A stretch of 64,000 nt of DNA. It comes from DATMRF01 sp035566435 (lineage in GTDB: Bacteria > Verrucomicrobiota > Verrucomicrobiia > Limisphaerales > UBA8199). The DNA is taken from NCBI GenBank assembly GCA_035566435.1, contig DATMRF010000038.1, forward strand, positions 33,186-97,185, written 5' to 3'. A model generated the notes under the pieces. The model made no database searches, was not told the DNA's origin, and worked only from the letters and a program-made list of their open reading frames with translations. Made by a program: the position numbers and the translations under genes. Of this stretch, positions 32,511 through 41,641 are shown one piece after another. Position 1 is the first letter of the stretch. The number at the start of each line of letters is the position of its first letter.

Positions 32511-34919
32511 TTGAAGCCAAAAAAACCTTCACCCAAAAAAACCCGTTCTAAAGAAGAGAATGCGGCGTTTGAAAAGCCGGCGTTCAAAATTCCCCGGCAC
32601 CGGCTGTGGTTATTCCGAATCTTTGCGCCAATGGCCATCCTGTTTCTGGTCCTCGGCGGTATTGAGTTGGGTTTGCGTTTGTGCGGGTATGGTTATCCCG
32701 CCAGCTTTTTTCTAAGAACCGAAATCGGCGGCAAAGACTATTACGTGTCCAACGACCGATTTGGCTGGAGATTTTTTCCCCGTCCTTTGGCCCGCACGCC
32801 GGTGCCCCTGCGCATGGCAGTAAAGAAACCGGCCAACACGCATCGCATTTTTGTGTTTGGCGAATCGGCGGCCCTGGGAGATCCCGATCCAACCTTTGGC
32901 GTCTGGCGTTATTTGCAGATCCTGCTGCGCGAACGTTTTCCCGGAACAGATTTTGAAGTGGTCTGTGTGGCGATGACCGCAATTAATTCACACGTGATCT
33001 TGCCCATTGCGCGTGAATGCGCGCGGCGTGATGGCGATTTGTGGATTATTTACATGGGCAACAACGAAATGGTCGGCCCTTTCGGTGCGGGCACTGTATT
33101 CGGTTCGCGCGTGGCGGGGATACAGTTAATTCGCGCCTCACTCGCTGTGAAGTCCACAAAGCTTGGCCAATTGCTGGATAGCCTGATGCAACGATGGGGG
33201 CATTCAGCCACCCCAAAGACATGGAGCGGCCTGAAAATGTTTAAAGACCATCAGCTTCGATATGAAGATCCAAATCGGCTGCGTGCCTGCGAGAATTTCA
33301 AACAAAATCTGAACGATATCTTGCGCGCGGGACAAGCTGCCGGCGTGCCTGTTATTTTGAGCACGGTAGGAAGCAATTTGAAAGACTGTGCTCCCTTTAG
33401 TTCGCTGCATTTCGCCGGTTTGAACGATATCCAACAAAGCGAATGGGACGGCCTTTATCAGGCGGGCATAACCCTTGAATTGTCGGGTGATCTTCGCGGC
33501 GCGCTCAAAAAATATGAACAAGCCGCAACGATTGATCCGCAATATGCCGAACTGCATTTTCACGCGGGGCGCTGCCAGCTTGCGCTGACGAATTACGAAC
33601 AGGCCTTGAGTGATTTCGAATTGGCCCGAGACGATGACACACTGGCTTTTCGCGCCGACAGCCGCATTAATCGAATCATCGCAGACGCCGCGGAGGCAAA
33701 GGCGAAGCAGGGCGTTGATTTTTTGGACGCCCTTAAAGCACTGGCGCAGAGTTCCCCGGGAACAATTCCTGGCAATGAATTATTTTATGAGCATGTGCAT
33801 CTGAACTTTGATGGCAACTATCTGTTGGCGCGCGCCTTTGCAGAAAAGACCTTGAAGCTGCTCCCGAAATCCATTCTTGCGCAGGGCAAAGCCGAATGGG
33901 CATCTGCCGAATCATGCGACCGGCGCCTGGCTGTTTCACCCTGGGATCGTTGCCGCGTCTGGCAGGAGAATTACAGCCGCGTATCCGAGCCGCCTTTCAC
34001 GGACGAATTGAACGATGTTCCGCGCGCAAAATTTTATATTGGAAAACTGCAGGAATTGAGCTCGCAAATGACGGAACAAGCCCGCAAGCAATCCCGGGCC
34101 GGCTACGAGGAAGCATTGGCTCTAAGTCCCGACGATTATTGTTTGCGCGAGAACTTCGCGCAATTCTTAGATCAAACCGGCGATTTGGCCGAGGCCCCCG
34201 CGCAAGAACAACAAGTCAGCGAATTACTGCCGCAGAATCCCATGACTCCTTGCATCGTTGGCCGGTTGCTTGTCCGGCTGGGGAACGGCGGCGAAGCGGA
34301 GAAAAGCTTTTTGCGGGCACTGACTATTCGCAGTGATTTTGTCCCGGCCTTGAACGAAATGGGCATGCTTCTGGCAAACCAACAGAAGACAGCCGAAGCC
34401 GCAGAGTATTTTGCCCGCAGCCTTAGAATGGATCCAGGCGCTGTCGCAGCTTATCAAAACTGGGGATTCATGGAGCAAAATGAAGGGAATTGGAATCAGG
34501 CCATCAATCACTACCAGGCCGCCGCCAATCTTCAACCGAACGGGCCGGCGGACTACTTGTATCACGCTGTTAGTTTGGTCGCGGAGCATCAGGGCAACCA
34601 AGCCTTCGACTATTTTAACGCCGCTGTGCGGATGGACCCCAATTTCTGGCAGGCTCGATATCTTTTCGGAGGCGAATTGGCGTCGGAAGGAAAAATTGAA
34701 GAAGCGCAGGCGCAGTTTTCCCAAGTGGTTCGCAGCCGCCCGGACTTTGCGCCGGGTCATTTGAAGGATGGGCTCGCCCTCGCCAAGTTAGGCAAACTGG
34801 ATGAAGCGCTCAAGGAGTTTCAAATCGCCTTGCGCCTGAATCCAGCGGACACCGTAGCGCGGCAACATCTCGAAGTTGTTCAGGCCAAAATCAAGGCGCT
34901 AAAGACTCGCAGCGAATGA
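32511..34919 (+). CDS. Membrane-anchored SGNH-like hydrolase with C-terminal TPR repeats
   Basis: A TTG start (32511) opens the frame; no ATG lies upstream. One membrane helix ('LFRIFAPMAILFLVLGGIEL', about residues 33-55) anchors the protein. A region with SGNH hydrolase-like blocks follows: 'HRIFVFGESAALGDPDP' (block I GxS), 'AMTAINSHVILPIA' and 'WIIYMGNNEMVGPFG' (GxN-like), and 'LFYEHVHLNFDGNYLLA' carrying a possible D/H dyad. A TPR-like insertion (about 315-370) splits this domain, and about 7 TPRs occupy 510-800 ('VVRSRPDFAPGHLKDGLALA'). No signal for secretion beyond the helix. Possible polysaccharide or lipid esterase/acyltransferase role; function is inferred from weak motifs. Confidence 0.7.
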   Translation: MKPKKPSPKKTRSKEENAAFEKPAFKIPRHRLWLFRIFAPMAILFLVLGGIELGLRLCGYGYPASFFLRTEIGGKDYYVSNDRFGWRFFPRPLARTPVPLRMAVKKPANTHRIFVFGESAALGDPDPTFGVWRYLQILLRERFPGTDFEVVCVAMTAINSHVILPIARECARRDGDLWIIYMGNNEMVGPFGAGTVFGSRVAGIQLIRASLAVKSTKLGQLLDSLMQRWGHSATPKTWSGLKMFKDHQLRYEDPNRLRACENFKQNLNDILRAGQAAGVPVILSTVGSNLKDCAPFSSLHFAGLNDIQQSEWDGLYQAGITLELSGDLRGALKKYEQAATIDPQYAELHFHAGRCQLALTNYEQALSDFELARDDDTLAFRADSRINRIIADAAEAKAKQGVDFLDALKALAQSSPGTIPGNELFYEHVHLNFDGNYLLARAFAEKTLKLLPKSILAQGKAEWASAESCDRRLAVSPWDRCRVWQENYSRVSEPPFTDELNDVPRAKFYIGKLQELSSQMTEQARKQSRAGYEEALALSPDDYCLRENFAQFLDQTGDLAEAPAQEQQVSELLPQNPMTPCIVGRLLVRLGNGGEAEKSFLRALTIRSDFVPALNEMGMLLANQQKTAEAAEYFARSLRMDPGAVAAYQNWGFMEQNEGNWNQAINHYQAAANLQPNGPADYLYHAVSLVAEHQGNQAFDYFNAAVRMDPNFWQARYLFGGELASEGKIEEAQAQFSQVVRSRPDFAPGHLKDGLALAKLGKLDEALKEFQIALRLNPADTVARQHLEVVQAKIKALKTRSE

Positions 34920-35080
34920 AGCTCGTCGTCGAGTTTCCAGGCTCGCCCAACGATCCGGAGTCGTTTGCCGCCGCCGAAATTGGTGACGCCAGCCCCCATT
35001 CCCGCCAGCAGCACCGGGAAAGTTCGCGACACTTTGGGGGCCATGAGCACGAAAACAGTCACCGTGGCAGAGCGCCGCAA
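34920..35080 (-). pseudogene. Degenerate 5' end of a duplicated beta-propeller sensor kinase
   Basis: The minus-strand translation 'FVLMAPKVSRTFPVLLAG' to 'RAWKLDDELHSLRV' parallels the N-terminus of the intact kinase ('FVLVAPRMSRALVVLLGG' to 'RVWQLDDGLPDNRV'). The remainder of the kinase is absent; the fragment ends at the 3' end of the TPR gene. Confidence 0.65.
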
Positions 35081-35185
35081 GCTAATCGTTCTTAACCATC
35101 GGCAGTTTTGCCGACTACCACCTTATCCAGCAGCGGCTAGACTAATTTGCACCATCCTTATGCGACGACAACCCAATTTGAAATC
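34923..35185. repeat. Decayed copy of the divergent kinase/pseudopilin promoter segment
   Basis: About 260 bp matching 28164-28436, including the hairpin tcggcagttttgccga (35099-35114). It lies in the 409-nt stretch between the TPR gene and the next secreted protein. The stretch contains only this copy and the two gene scraps in it. Confidence 0.65.
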
Positions 35186-35258
35186 CACTGGAGCCTCACA
35201 ACTCGCGAATGCTGTTTTTACCAGGACCCGATGGACTTCTCTGCCGGCCTGTTGGTGA
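35160..35258 (+). pseudogene. Pseudopilin leader remnant
   Basis: From the ATG at 35160 the frame reads 'MRRQPNLKSTGASQLANAVFT', at the position equivalent to the intact pseudopilin leader 'MRPEPNETHRREL...GFT'. It then departs into unrelated sequence and stops at 35258. The break falls at the FT of the expected FTLIE site. Confidence 0.4.
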
Positions 35259-35328
35259 ATTTGCTGGACTCCGTCTTCATGCGCCCTCAGTAGGCCGGAC
35301 CGCGACTGAGCGCCCATTCAAATCACAT

Positions 35329-37488
35329 ATGACTACAACCAAGCTTAATATCTTACCGGTGGCCGCCCTCGTAATCACTTTTGTGCCGGTGATCTCCAGA
35401 AGCGCGCAAGTGACTTTGCCGGACATAGCCGAAATTACCGTCCGCGCGGGCGCAAATGCCAACGTTGTTATAAACGTCGTGAATGTGGGATTCGAGCGCG
35501 TTAAATATGTTCAAGACGGGTCGCCCGGGAACACTACGTCCTGCGCGAAGTCTTATTTTAAATGGGACTTCACCGGTCAAAATCCCAATACCAACGCCGA
35601 CCTGGTTCTCTCATTGACCGGTGTGGCCAATAGTCAGTTGTCGGCGATGCGGGTTTGGTCGCTGGACCAGGCCTATCCTGCGTTTACAAACAGCACGGGT
35701 GCAGCAGACAGTGTTACGAATATCACTTGGAATAGCGCTCAGGCCAACGACACCAACTTTGTCCCGGCTCTGGGCGCGTTTCAGGGGACCTTTCAGATGT
35801 TAACCAATGGCCCCTTTACCGCGCATCCGGTGGCCAATTTCTCGGCGGCCGGCACCACGACCGTTACGATTCCGGCGCCCTGGGGAAATCTGATCATCAG
35901 CAATCAACTGGTATTTGCCATCCTCGGCACAAATAACTCCGCACTTGCGGGCAACAATGGTTATCGCATTCAGTTGAACACGAGTTCTCTGGTTTTCAAT
36001 TCCATAGTCGGCACCAATCCGCCTTCTATTTCCCCGCTTCCCAACGTGACCGTCGTTGCCAATCGAAATTCAGTCACCAATAGCTTTACACTTTCCGACC
36101 CGGACGGCAACCCGGCGAGTTTTAACGGTACAACCGTGACGGCCACCTCCTCCGACCCGACCGGAACGATTATCGCTGGGGTGACCATTCTCGGCAGCGG
36201 CGCCAGTCAAATGATCTATGTGACCGCGGGCGGCACTCCCGGAACTGCAACAGTCGAAGTCACTGCTACCGACGAGCTTGGTGACCAGGCACAGGGCACA
36301 TTCAGCGTAACCGTGTTGCCCGAGATTTTTCCACCAACCATTTCGACCGCGGCGAACACCAATACCTCTCTCGATACGCCAGTGGTGGTTCCGTTCACCA
36401 TCGGAGATTCCTCCGCACCGCTATCAACGCTTACGGTGAACGCATCGGTGGATCCGGTCAGCACAAACGAACTCGCCAGCGCCACGCTGACAGGTTCGGG
36501 CTCGAATCGGAGCGTGACCGTCATGCCCGCCGCGAACGCCGACGGCGTAGGCCTGGTTGATTTGAGTGTCTCAGACACCAATGGCAATACCGCCACGACA
36601 TCCTTCGCGGTGATGGTGTTGCCCAACTATGCCGTGTTCGATGACCATTTCGATTATCAAAACGGTTCGATTTTCCCCAATTCCGACGGGATATGGGCAC
36701 GACGGGGCAATGTCCAGTTTACGGGATTAAACATCCTCAACGGTGCCGTCGACGTTGTTTCCGGCGCTGTCAATGATAACGGCTACGGCACACTCGTGGG
36801 CGCACCCTACACACCGAACCAAGGCGCGGTAATCTACATTACGTTTACGGGCAACTGGTCGGGGGCGCCAACTGCCAATTCGGGCGGCTTCGTCTCGCTG
36901 GCAAATAACAACACAACTTCGTCTCCCCAGGTCTGCAATATCGGTTCCACTCCCGATTTCTCGGGCGACGGCGGAAATCTTTATCTGACAATCGCCAACA
37001 ACACGGGTTTTACCACGAACTTTTCCCCCATCGTGCTGGGTACTCCATACACGATTGCCGCTCGTTACGACGTGGATACTGCAACCGCCACGCTTTGGAT
37101 CAACGCCACCAACGAAGCGGATATTTCCGCCACCAACGCCGCTACGGCCACGGACGTTACCGCCCCGACACCCGTGTCGCTGGTAGATTTGAATCAGAAC
37201 GGGAACACGGGCGGCCTCATCCTGGACGACTTGAAAGTAAGCGTCGTCACCAAGCCCGCTCTAGCCACCATCCGTGTTGTCAGCGGCAATGTGCAAATTG
37301 ACTTCACGGTGGGCGCCACCGACACGGTTTCGAACTTCGGTGTCCTTGCTGCTCCGAATGTCAACGGCCCATTTGCTCCTGCCAGCGCAACTTTTTCCTC
37401 GCTTGGCGGCGGAGCTTTTCGCGGGACTCTCCCGGCGTCGGGCAATCAGGGATTTTATCGCTTGTTCCGCCAGCCCTTCAACTTTTGA
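35329..37488 (+). CDS. Large secreted protein: DNRLRE-like, Ig-like and LamG-like modules
   Basis: The ATG at 35329 is followed by a Sec signal ('LPVAALVITFVPVISRSAQV'). Residues about 30-220 resemble a DNRLRE/disaggregatase-type binding domain ('ITVRAGANANVVINVV', 'SYFKWDFTGQNPNTNADLVL'). Two Ig-like or cadherin-like domains follow (about 225-440), then a concanavalin-like/LamG-like module (about 440-640; 'FDDHFDYQNGSIFPNSDGIW', 'YTIAARYDVDTATATLWI') and a C-terminal beta domain ending 'GNQGFYRLFRQPFNF'. No active site recognised. It lies 31 nt before the agarase-like glycoside hydrolase, so the two are likely co-transcribed, with this as a substrate-binding or adhesion partner. Confidence 0.78.
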   Translation: MTTTKLNILPVAALVITFVPVISRSAQVTLPDIAEITVRAGANANVVINVVNVGFERVKYVQDGSPGNTTSCAKSYFKWDFTGQNPNTNADLVLSLTGVANSQLSAMRVWSLDQAYPAFTNSTGAADSVTNITWNSAQANDTNFVPALGAFQGTFQMLTNGPFTAHPVANFSAAGTTTVTIPAPWGNLIISNQLVFAILGTNNSALAGNNGYRIQLNTSSLVFNSIVGTNPPSISPLPNVTVVANRNSVTNSFTLSDPDGNPASFNGTTVTATSSDPTGTIIAGVTILGSGASQMIYVTAGGTPGTATVEVTATDELGDQAQGTFSVTVLPEIFPPTISTAANTNTSLDTPVVVPFTIGDSSAPLSTLTVNASVDPVSTNELASATLTGSGSNRSVTVMPAANADGVGLVDLSVSDTNGNTATTSFAVMVLPNYAVFDDHFDYQNGSIFPNSDGIWARRGNVQFTGLNILNGAVDVVSGAVNDNGYGTLVGAPYTPNQGAVIYITFTGNWSGAPTANSGGFVSLANNNTTSSPQVCNIGSTPDFSGDGGNLYLTIANNTGFTTNFSPIVLGTPYTIAARYDVDTATATLWINATNEADISATNAATATDVTAPTPVSLVDLNQNGNTGGLILDDLKVSVVTKPALATIRVVSGNVQIDFTVGATDTVSNFGVLAAPNVNGPFAPASATFSSLGGGAFRGTLPASGNQGFYRLFRQPFNF

Positions 37489-37519
37489 TGAAGGTTTGTA
37501 CCGCCACCCGGAGACAGGT

Positions 37520-38977
37520 ATGACGAAAGTGACCCAACGACGGGCGGCGCGGGCGGACCCCATGGGTACGGCCACAACCTTCGTCTGCCTCACGGTTTTA
37601 ATGCTGACTTCAAAGCTTTCAGCCCAATCACAATCGTTGGCCACGGTGCCCGCTGCTTTTAAAGATCCCAGCCAGGAGTGGAAGGAATACCCGACCCGCA
37701 CTCTGGCGGATTTACCTCCGGCCGTTCGCGAAAAGACGGACTCCGACCTTAGCCCTTACGGCGGACAACTCCTGGTTAAGTCACAAGCCACAGGATTTTT
37801 TCACACGACAAAACACAACGACCGTTGGTGGCTCGTGGACCCGCAAGGATCTCTCTGCGTTTACAAAGGCATCGCGTCGGTCACTCCGTTGCGTGCACCT
37901 GGTGCCGTGGCAGCCTTTCAATCGAAGTTCGGCAGCAAGACCAATTGGGCAGCGGAGACCACCGGCCTCCTGCGGGCGAATGGCTTTATCAGCGCCGGCG
38001 CCTGGTCAGACACCGACACGCTTCGTTCGGTTCCGCGTCCGCTGGCTTATACACGCATCCTCAATTTTATGAGCAGTTATGGTCGGCTCCGAGGTGGCAC
38101 TTATTCGCAACCCGGCCACGCGGGTTACCCAAAGGACTGCACCTTCGTTTTTGATCAGGGATTTGAAAGTTTCTGTAATGAGCACGCTCGAACGCTGACG
38201 AAGAACAAAAATGACCCCTGGCTCATCGGGTATTTCTCAGACAACGAACTGCCCTTCAGCCCCGCAGCGCTGAACAATTACCTGGCGCTCCCGGAGAAAG
38301 ATCCCGGCTACCAAGCCGCGCTCGCGTGGCTGCGTGCGCGTCACGGAGCTCATGCCGGAGCGCGAGATATCCTCGCCCAGGACCAGTCTGACTTCCTGGC
38401 GTTTGTAGTGGACCATTATTTCCGCATCACCTCAAGCGCCATCAAGAAATATGATCCCAACCATCTATTTCTCGGCTCGCGTTTTTATGGCTCCAATCTA
38501 TCCCAGCCGGAAATATTCCGGGCCGCTGGCCACTGGCTCGACGTCATTTCGGTGAACTGGTATCACGCTTGGACGCCTGATCCCGAGCGGTTGGCAATAT
38601 GGGAGCATGAATCGGGCAAACCCGTTCTCGTCACCGAATGGTATGCGAAAGGCATGGACTCGGGACTGGCCAACCATGGCGGCGCGGGCTGGGTGGTCAA
38701 AACGCAACGCGACCGGGGCCTGTATTACCAGAATTTTACGCTCGGCCTGCTCGAGTCAAAAGTCTGCATTGGTTGGGATTGGTTCAAATATGCCGACAAC
38801 GACCCCGAGGATACCTGGGCCGACCCGTCAAATCGGGATTCCAACAAAGGCATTCTGAACAATCGCTACGAACCTTATAATCCCCTGCTTGACGCGATGA
38901 GACAAATCAATCAACGCACCTTCTCTTTAGTAGAATACTTCGATCAAAAACCAAAAACTCGCTTCCCAACCAACTGA
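37520..38977 (+). CDS. Agarase-like glycoside hydrolase (clan GH-A)
   Basis: The ATG at 37520 follows a GGAG site and begins a signal peptide ('TTFVCLTVLMLTSKLSAQ'). The N-terminal 'HNDRWWLVDPQGSLCVYKGI' and 'GFISAGAWSDTDTL' resemble beta-agarases and related clan GH-A enzymes. The likely acid/base Glu lies in 'IGYFSDNELPFS' and the nucleophile Glu in 'KPVLVTEWYAKGMDSG', with a conserved 'ISVNWYHAW' strand between. The C-terminus 'IGWDWFKYADNDPEDTW' is also typical. About 485 residues. Substrate could be agar, porphyran, or another beta-galactan; the family number (GH50/GH86-like) is not settled by eye. Co-directional with the binding protein just upstream. Confidence 0.8.
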   Translation: MTKVTQRRAARADPMGTATTFVCLTVLMLTSKLSAQSQSLATVPAAFKDPSQEWKEYPTRTLADLPPAVREKTDSDLSPYGGQLLVKSQATGFFHTTKHNDRWWLVDPQGSLCVYKGIASVTPLRAPGAVAAFQSKFGSKTNWAAETTGLLRANGFISAGAWSDTDTLRSVPRPLAYTRILNFMSSYGRLRGGTYSQPGHAGYPKDCTFVFDQGFESFCNEHARTLTKNKNDPWLIGYFSDNELPFSPAALNNYLALPEKDPGYQAALAWLRARHGAHAGARDILAQDQSDFLAFVVDHYFRITSSAIKKYDPNHLFLGSRFYGSNLSQPEIFRAAGHWLDVISVNWYHAWTPDPERLAIWEHESGKPVLVTEWYAKGMDSGLANHGGAGWVVKTQRDRGLYYQNFTLGLLESKVCIGWDWFKYADNDPEDTWADPSNRDSNKGILNNRYEPYNPLLDAMRQINQRTFSLVEYFDQKPKTRFPTN

Positions 38978-39104
38978 ACTGGAGCCCCCAAAACCACTGC
39001 TGCACAACGGGTCGGCAAGGCAATTCTGAGGACGGACACCACCTCCACCTAGCCCGTTGTCCAGTTGGCCGATCATCAACAAACCGTCCCGACCATCGCC
39101 GACA

Positions 39105-39476
39105 GCCGGGTCCTTTACAGGTGAAGTTCGCGTTCACCAGCGCCTCAGCTTCGGGATTCCTTCCTTCACGCAAGAGCTTTTGAATTTCAGGCAAGACTTT
39201 GTAGGCTTCTGCGCGGTCGGCGTCCTGACGTGAACCCGACCAAACGGAGCTCTCATTCAAAACGATTCGTTCCTCGTCCGGGCCGCCGAACATCATCGCC
39301 CCGAGCCGGCCGTTGCCCAGTGGCGTCGATTCCGTGAGGTTGGTGGCAGGAGTATCGAACCAAATCGTCGTTTCGGCAGAAAAAGCGGCCTGTGCGGCTG
39401 CGCACAGCGGGAGTGCCATAGGCATTCGCAAAACCAACGTGCACACTTTCGTTGGTTTCACTCCGCGCCCTTTCAT
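39105..39476 (-). pseudogene. GH95 alpha-L-fucosidase/galactosidase, 5' fragment
   Basis: Signal peptide ('LRMPMALPLCAAAQAAFSAE'), then a clear GH95 N-terminal domain: 'IWFDTPATNLTESTPLGNGR', 'GAMMFGGPDEERIVLNESSV', 'LPEIQKLLREGRNPEAEALV' and 'NANFTCKGPG'. Similarity ends there; the frame runs on as unrelated Arg-rich sequence to 38907. A full GH95 enzyme is about 750-800 residues, so about 85% is missing. Its ATG is 12 nt after the stop of the GH36 remnant, so the pair were once an operon. Confidence 0.8.
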
Positions 39477-39488
39477 AGCACAGACGTG

Positions 39489-39987
39489 CTACCGGCCAAG
39501 CTCAACCACGCAAGCTTCGAGAGCTTTCGAACAGGAAGGCACCAGCCCATTGCGCATCAGTTCTTTGCCCTTGATGCTTTTGCCTTCCTGCGGAAGTGAC
39601 GGACGTCCGGGAGCCGGATTCAAATTCGCGGACGACATACACCCTGTTAGGGTCCAGCCCTTGCGGCCGAACCGGCAGGGGCTGGCCGTCCTGGAGCTGG
39701 AGAACAAACACGACTGCGCGCGAATGGTCTGCTGACACAAAATTCAGCGCCCCGCGCGGGGCTTCATGCGGCCGCTCCAGGCGGTACAAATCGCCGAGGT
39801 GCGTTACCTCGCGAATTTGCTTATAGGCGTGAATGGCGCCGGCACAAACAGCTTTGTCATCAACCGACATTTTCGACAGGTCGAGGTCCATTCCGAAGCG
39901 CGCGCTCATGGCGACACAGCAGGCAAAGTGCAGAGGCCGATGGCCCCAATGGGTCACGCGGCTCGCCAACTTGAAGGTGTACTCAGG
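39489..39987 (-). pseudogene. GH36 alpha-galactosidase, C-terminal fragment with frameshift
   Basis: From 39987 leftward the frame gives 'PEYTFKLASRVTHWGHRPLH' and 'AMSARFGMDLDLSKMSVDDK', then 'YKQIREVTHLGDLYRLERPH', the end of GH36 enzymes. At about 39627, after 'YVVREF', the reading frame must shift to continue as 'NPAPGRPSLPQEGKSIKGKE' and end at 39489. The catalytic N-terminal 500 residues are gone. The cut lies immediately next to the terminator of the PEP-CTERM gene. Confidence 0.78.
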
Positions 39988-39991
39988 AAAC

Positions 39992-40019
39992 AAAAAAACC
40001 GCCACTTATTGTGACGGTT
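39992..40019 (-). terminator. Intrinsic terminator of the PEP-CTERM gene
   Basis: On the minus strand: AACCGTCAC, loop AATAA, GTGGCGGTT, then TTTTTTTG. A 9-bp stem with one G-T pair and a 7-T tail, 20 nt after the stop at 40040. Textbook Rho-independent terminator. Confidence 0.85.
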
Positions 40020-40039
40020 CTGCCGGCGAATTATTACCG

Positions 40040-40741
40040 CTACCGTTTACGCCTTGGAAGGTACAGGGCCATTGCCGCCAGCCCCATTGCCGACAGTGTC
40101 AAAGTCGTTGGCTCTGGAACGTTAAACCCGAGATTGGCCACGGGATAAATCGCGTCGGAGCCCACCTGGTTTGACGGTTCACTGGGGTAATTGCCGGGGG
40201 AATCGTATCGGCCTGCGCGGGTGAATTCATACCCGGAGCCCACCTGGACGTACTGAGAATTCCACGAGACTTGCCCGTTATTGCCATTGTCCGGCGCGTT
40301 GTTCGAGATGAGATCACCCCAAAGGTCCACACCATCCGTCCGGGCGCCGATCACGTAATAGCTGTTAGGGTTCAAGGTCACTGTCGAGCTGAGTTGCACC
40401 CAGCGATAGCCATCGATTAAAGGCGCCACCGTACCGGCTGGCACTGTGGCGGAAGTGATGATGGTTTGCGTGCTATTGTCCCACAGGGTGATGAGATGGC
40501 TGCTGGCCAGGCCGTCGGCGTTGTGGTCGTAATATCCGAGCCAATTGACTTCAGGGCTAGAGCTGGAGGTGGTTAAAAAGATTCCGCCAACCGTGCCCGC
40601 AAAAGTGTTCTGCGAGCCAGTGTCGAGATTAACATTGGGTGTATAGAGCACGCTGCCCGGAGTGGTTTGTGCCGAAACCGGGAAGCTGAGCGCGAGGCCC
40701 AGGGCGGAGGTCAGAACGAGGAGAAAGGGTGTTTTTTTCAT
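40040..40741 (-). CDS. PEP-CTERM sorting-domain protein
   Basis: Signal peptide ('LLVLTSALGLALSFPVSAQT'), a beta-rich middle with 'LITLWDNSTQTIITSATVPA' and 'YRWVQLSSTVTLNPNSYYVI' (a DUF4082-like pattern), and a C-terminal tripartite sorting signal: 'VPEPTTL', a hydrophobic helix 'LSAMGLAAMALYL' and the basic tail 'PRRKR'. Such proteins are processed by an exosortase, usually in strains that make exopolysaccharide. No exosortase is in the window. 233 residues, intact, with its own terminator. Function of the body domain unknown. Confidence 0.92.
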   Translation of the reverse strand: MKKTPFLLVLTSALGLALSFPVSAQTTPGSVLYTPNVNLDTGSQNTFAGTVGGIFLTTSSSSPEVNWLGYYDHNADGLASSHLITLWDNSTQTIITSATVPAGTVAPLIDGYRWVQLSSTVTLNPNSYYVIGARTDGVDLWGDLISNNAPDNGNNGQVSWNSQYVQVGSGYEFTRAGRYDSPGNYPSEPSNQVGSDAIYPVANLGFNVPEPTTLTLSAMGLAAMALYLPRRKR

Positions 40742-41210
40742 ATGGCTGTTGGGGGTTCAAACCCATTTTATTAAGGGGGACTGCTGGCCGGGAGAGACCC
40801 TTGCGACGAACCAAGCAACGGGCCGCATCGTCTTTGCCAGCTCGAATGGTGACATAGGTTGCAACGTGACACGATCCTCCAAATCAGGGAATGGACATTC
40901 GGCTGAACGATATGGACAATTGACCTATGGCATGAATCAAACTCCTTACAATCCAGATAGCGACCTCCGCAAGATTCCCGTGCCGGTTCGCGCCATACAT
41001 TCGAATTGCACACGGCGGTCGACACCATCGTTATTGTGATTATGTGTAATGCGGTCGGACATATATCCGCTGTCAATGCAGGGTTTTCGGCCATCTTGCG
41101 CAGACCCCGGAAGGTGTGTGCCTTCCTCCTTACATACCGCCTAAGCTCGATTTCTATTCCCGAAATAAATGCTTTTGGCCGAGAATAAACCGGCCGGAGG
41201 AACAGTCTTG

Positions 41211-41471
41211 ATGGTCGAGACGCCGGGTACAGACGATGAAACATGCACACGAATCCATATGAGAGTAGAATTCAAATCCATTCAACCTCGCGAAACGCAA
41301 GTCCGACTTGATAGCGGGTGCAATGACCTGGACCACGTCGAAACCTTCAATGTCAGCGCCGAAGCTCAAGCGACAATAGACCGCGAATACATCAAATTCC
41401 TCGAGGCCAAAAACGCGTCCCTTAAATGCCTGTGCGCCGAAGCGCGAAGATTGCTTCAAAGCGCCAATTAA
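41211..41471 (+). CDS. Small acidic hypothetical protein
   Basis: The ATG at 41211 has a good GGAGG site at 41196-41200. The 86-residue product is polar ('MVETPGTDDETCTRIHMRVE') with a C-terminal helix rich in Glu, Ala and Lys ('IDREYIKFLEAKNASLKCLC') and four Cys. No family recognised. The region 40742-41195 before it, and 41472-41641 after it, show no further gene to me. Confidence 0.45.
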   Translation: MVETPGTDDETCTRIHMRVEFKSIQPRETQVRLDSGCNDLDHVETFNVSAEAQATIDREYIKFLEAKNASLKCLCAEARRLLQSAN

Positions 41472-41641
41472 GCCTCTTTCGCGCCAAGTTCAACAGTCCC
41501 GGCCCGAAGCAATGGCTCCTGATATCGTTCCCTTGTAAATGGATGAGTTGGCTCAGCATCAAGGTTTTCGAAATTAGCTGAGAACCTCATTCGCACCTCG
41601 TCGATCCACCATCGACTTTACGTCCCATAAATGATATGGAT

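Noticed and set aside
40755..40772. 'ggggttcaaacccatttt', resembling a tRNA T-arm
   Set aside because: No acceptor, D-arm or anticodon stem could be placed around it; the left flank is PEP-CTERM coding sequence.
41000..41160. Weak receiver- or PAS-like text ('VGHISAVNAGFSAIL')
   Set aside because: Too short and in a broken frame; similarity is not enough to call a remnant.
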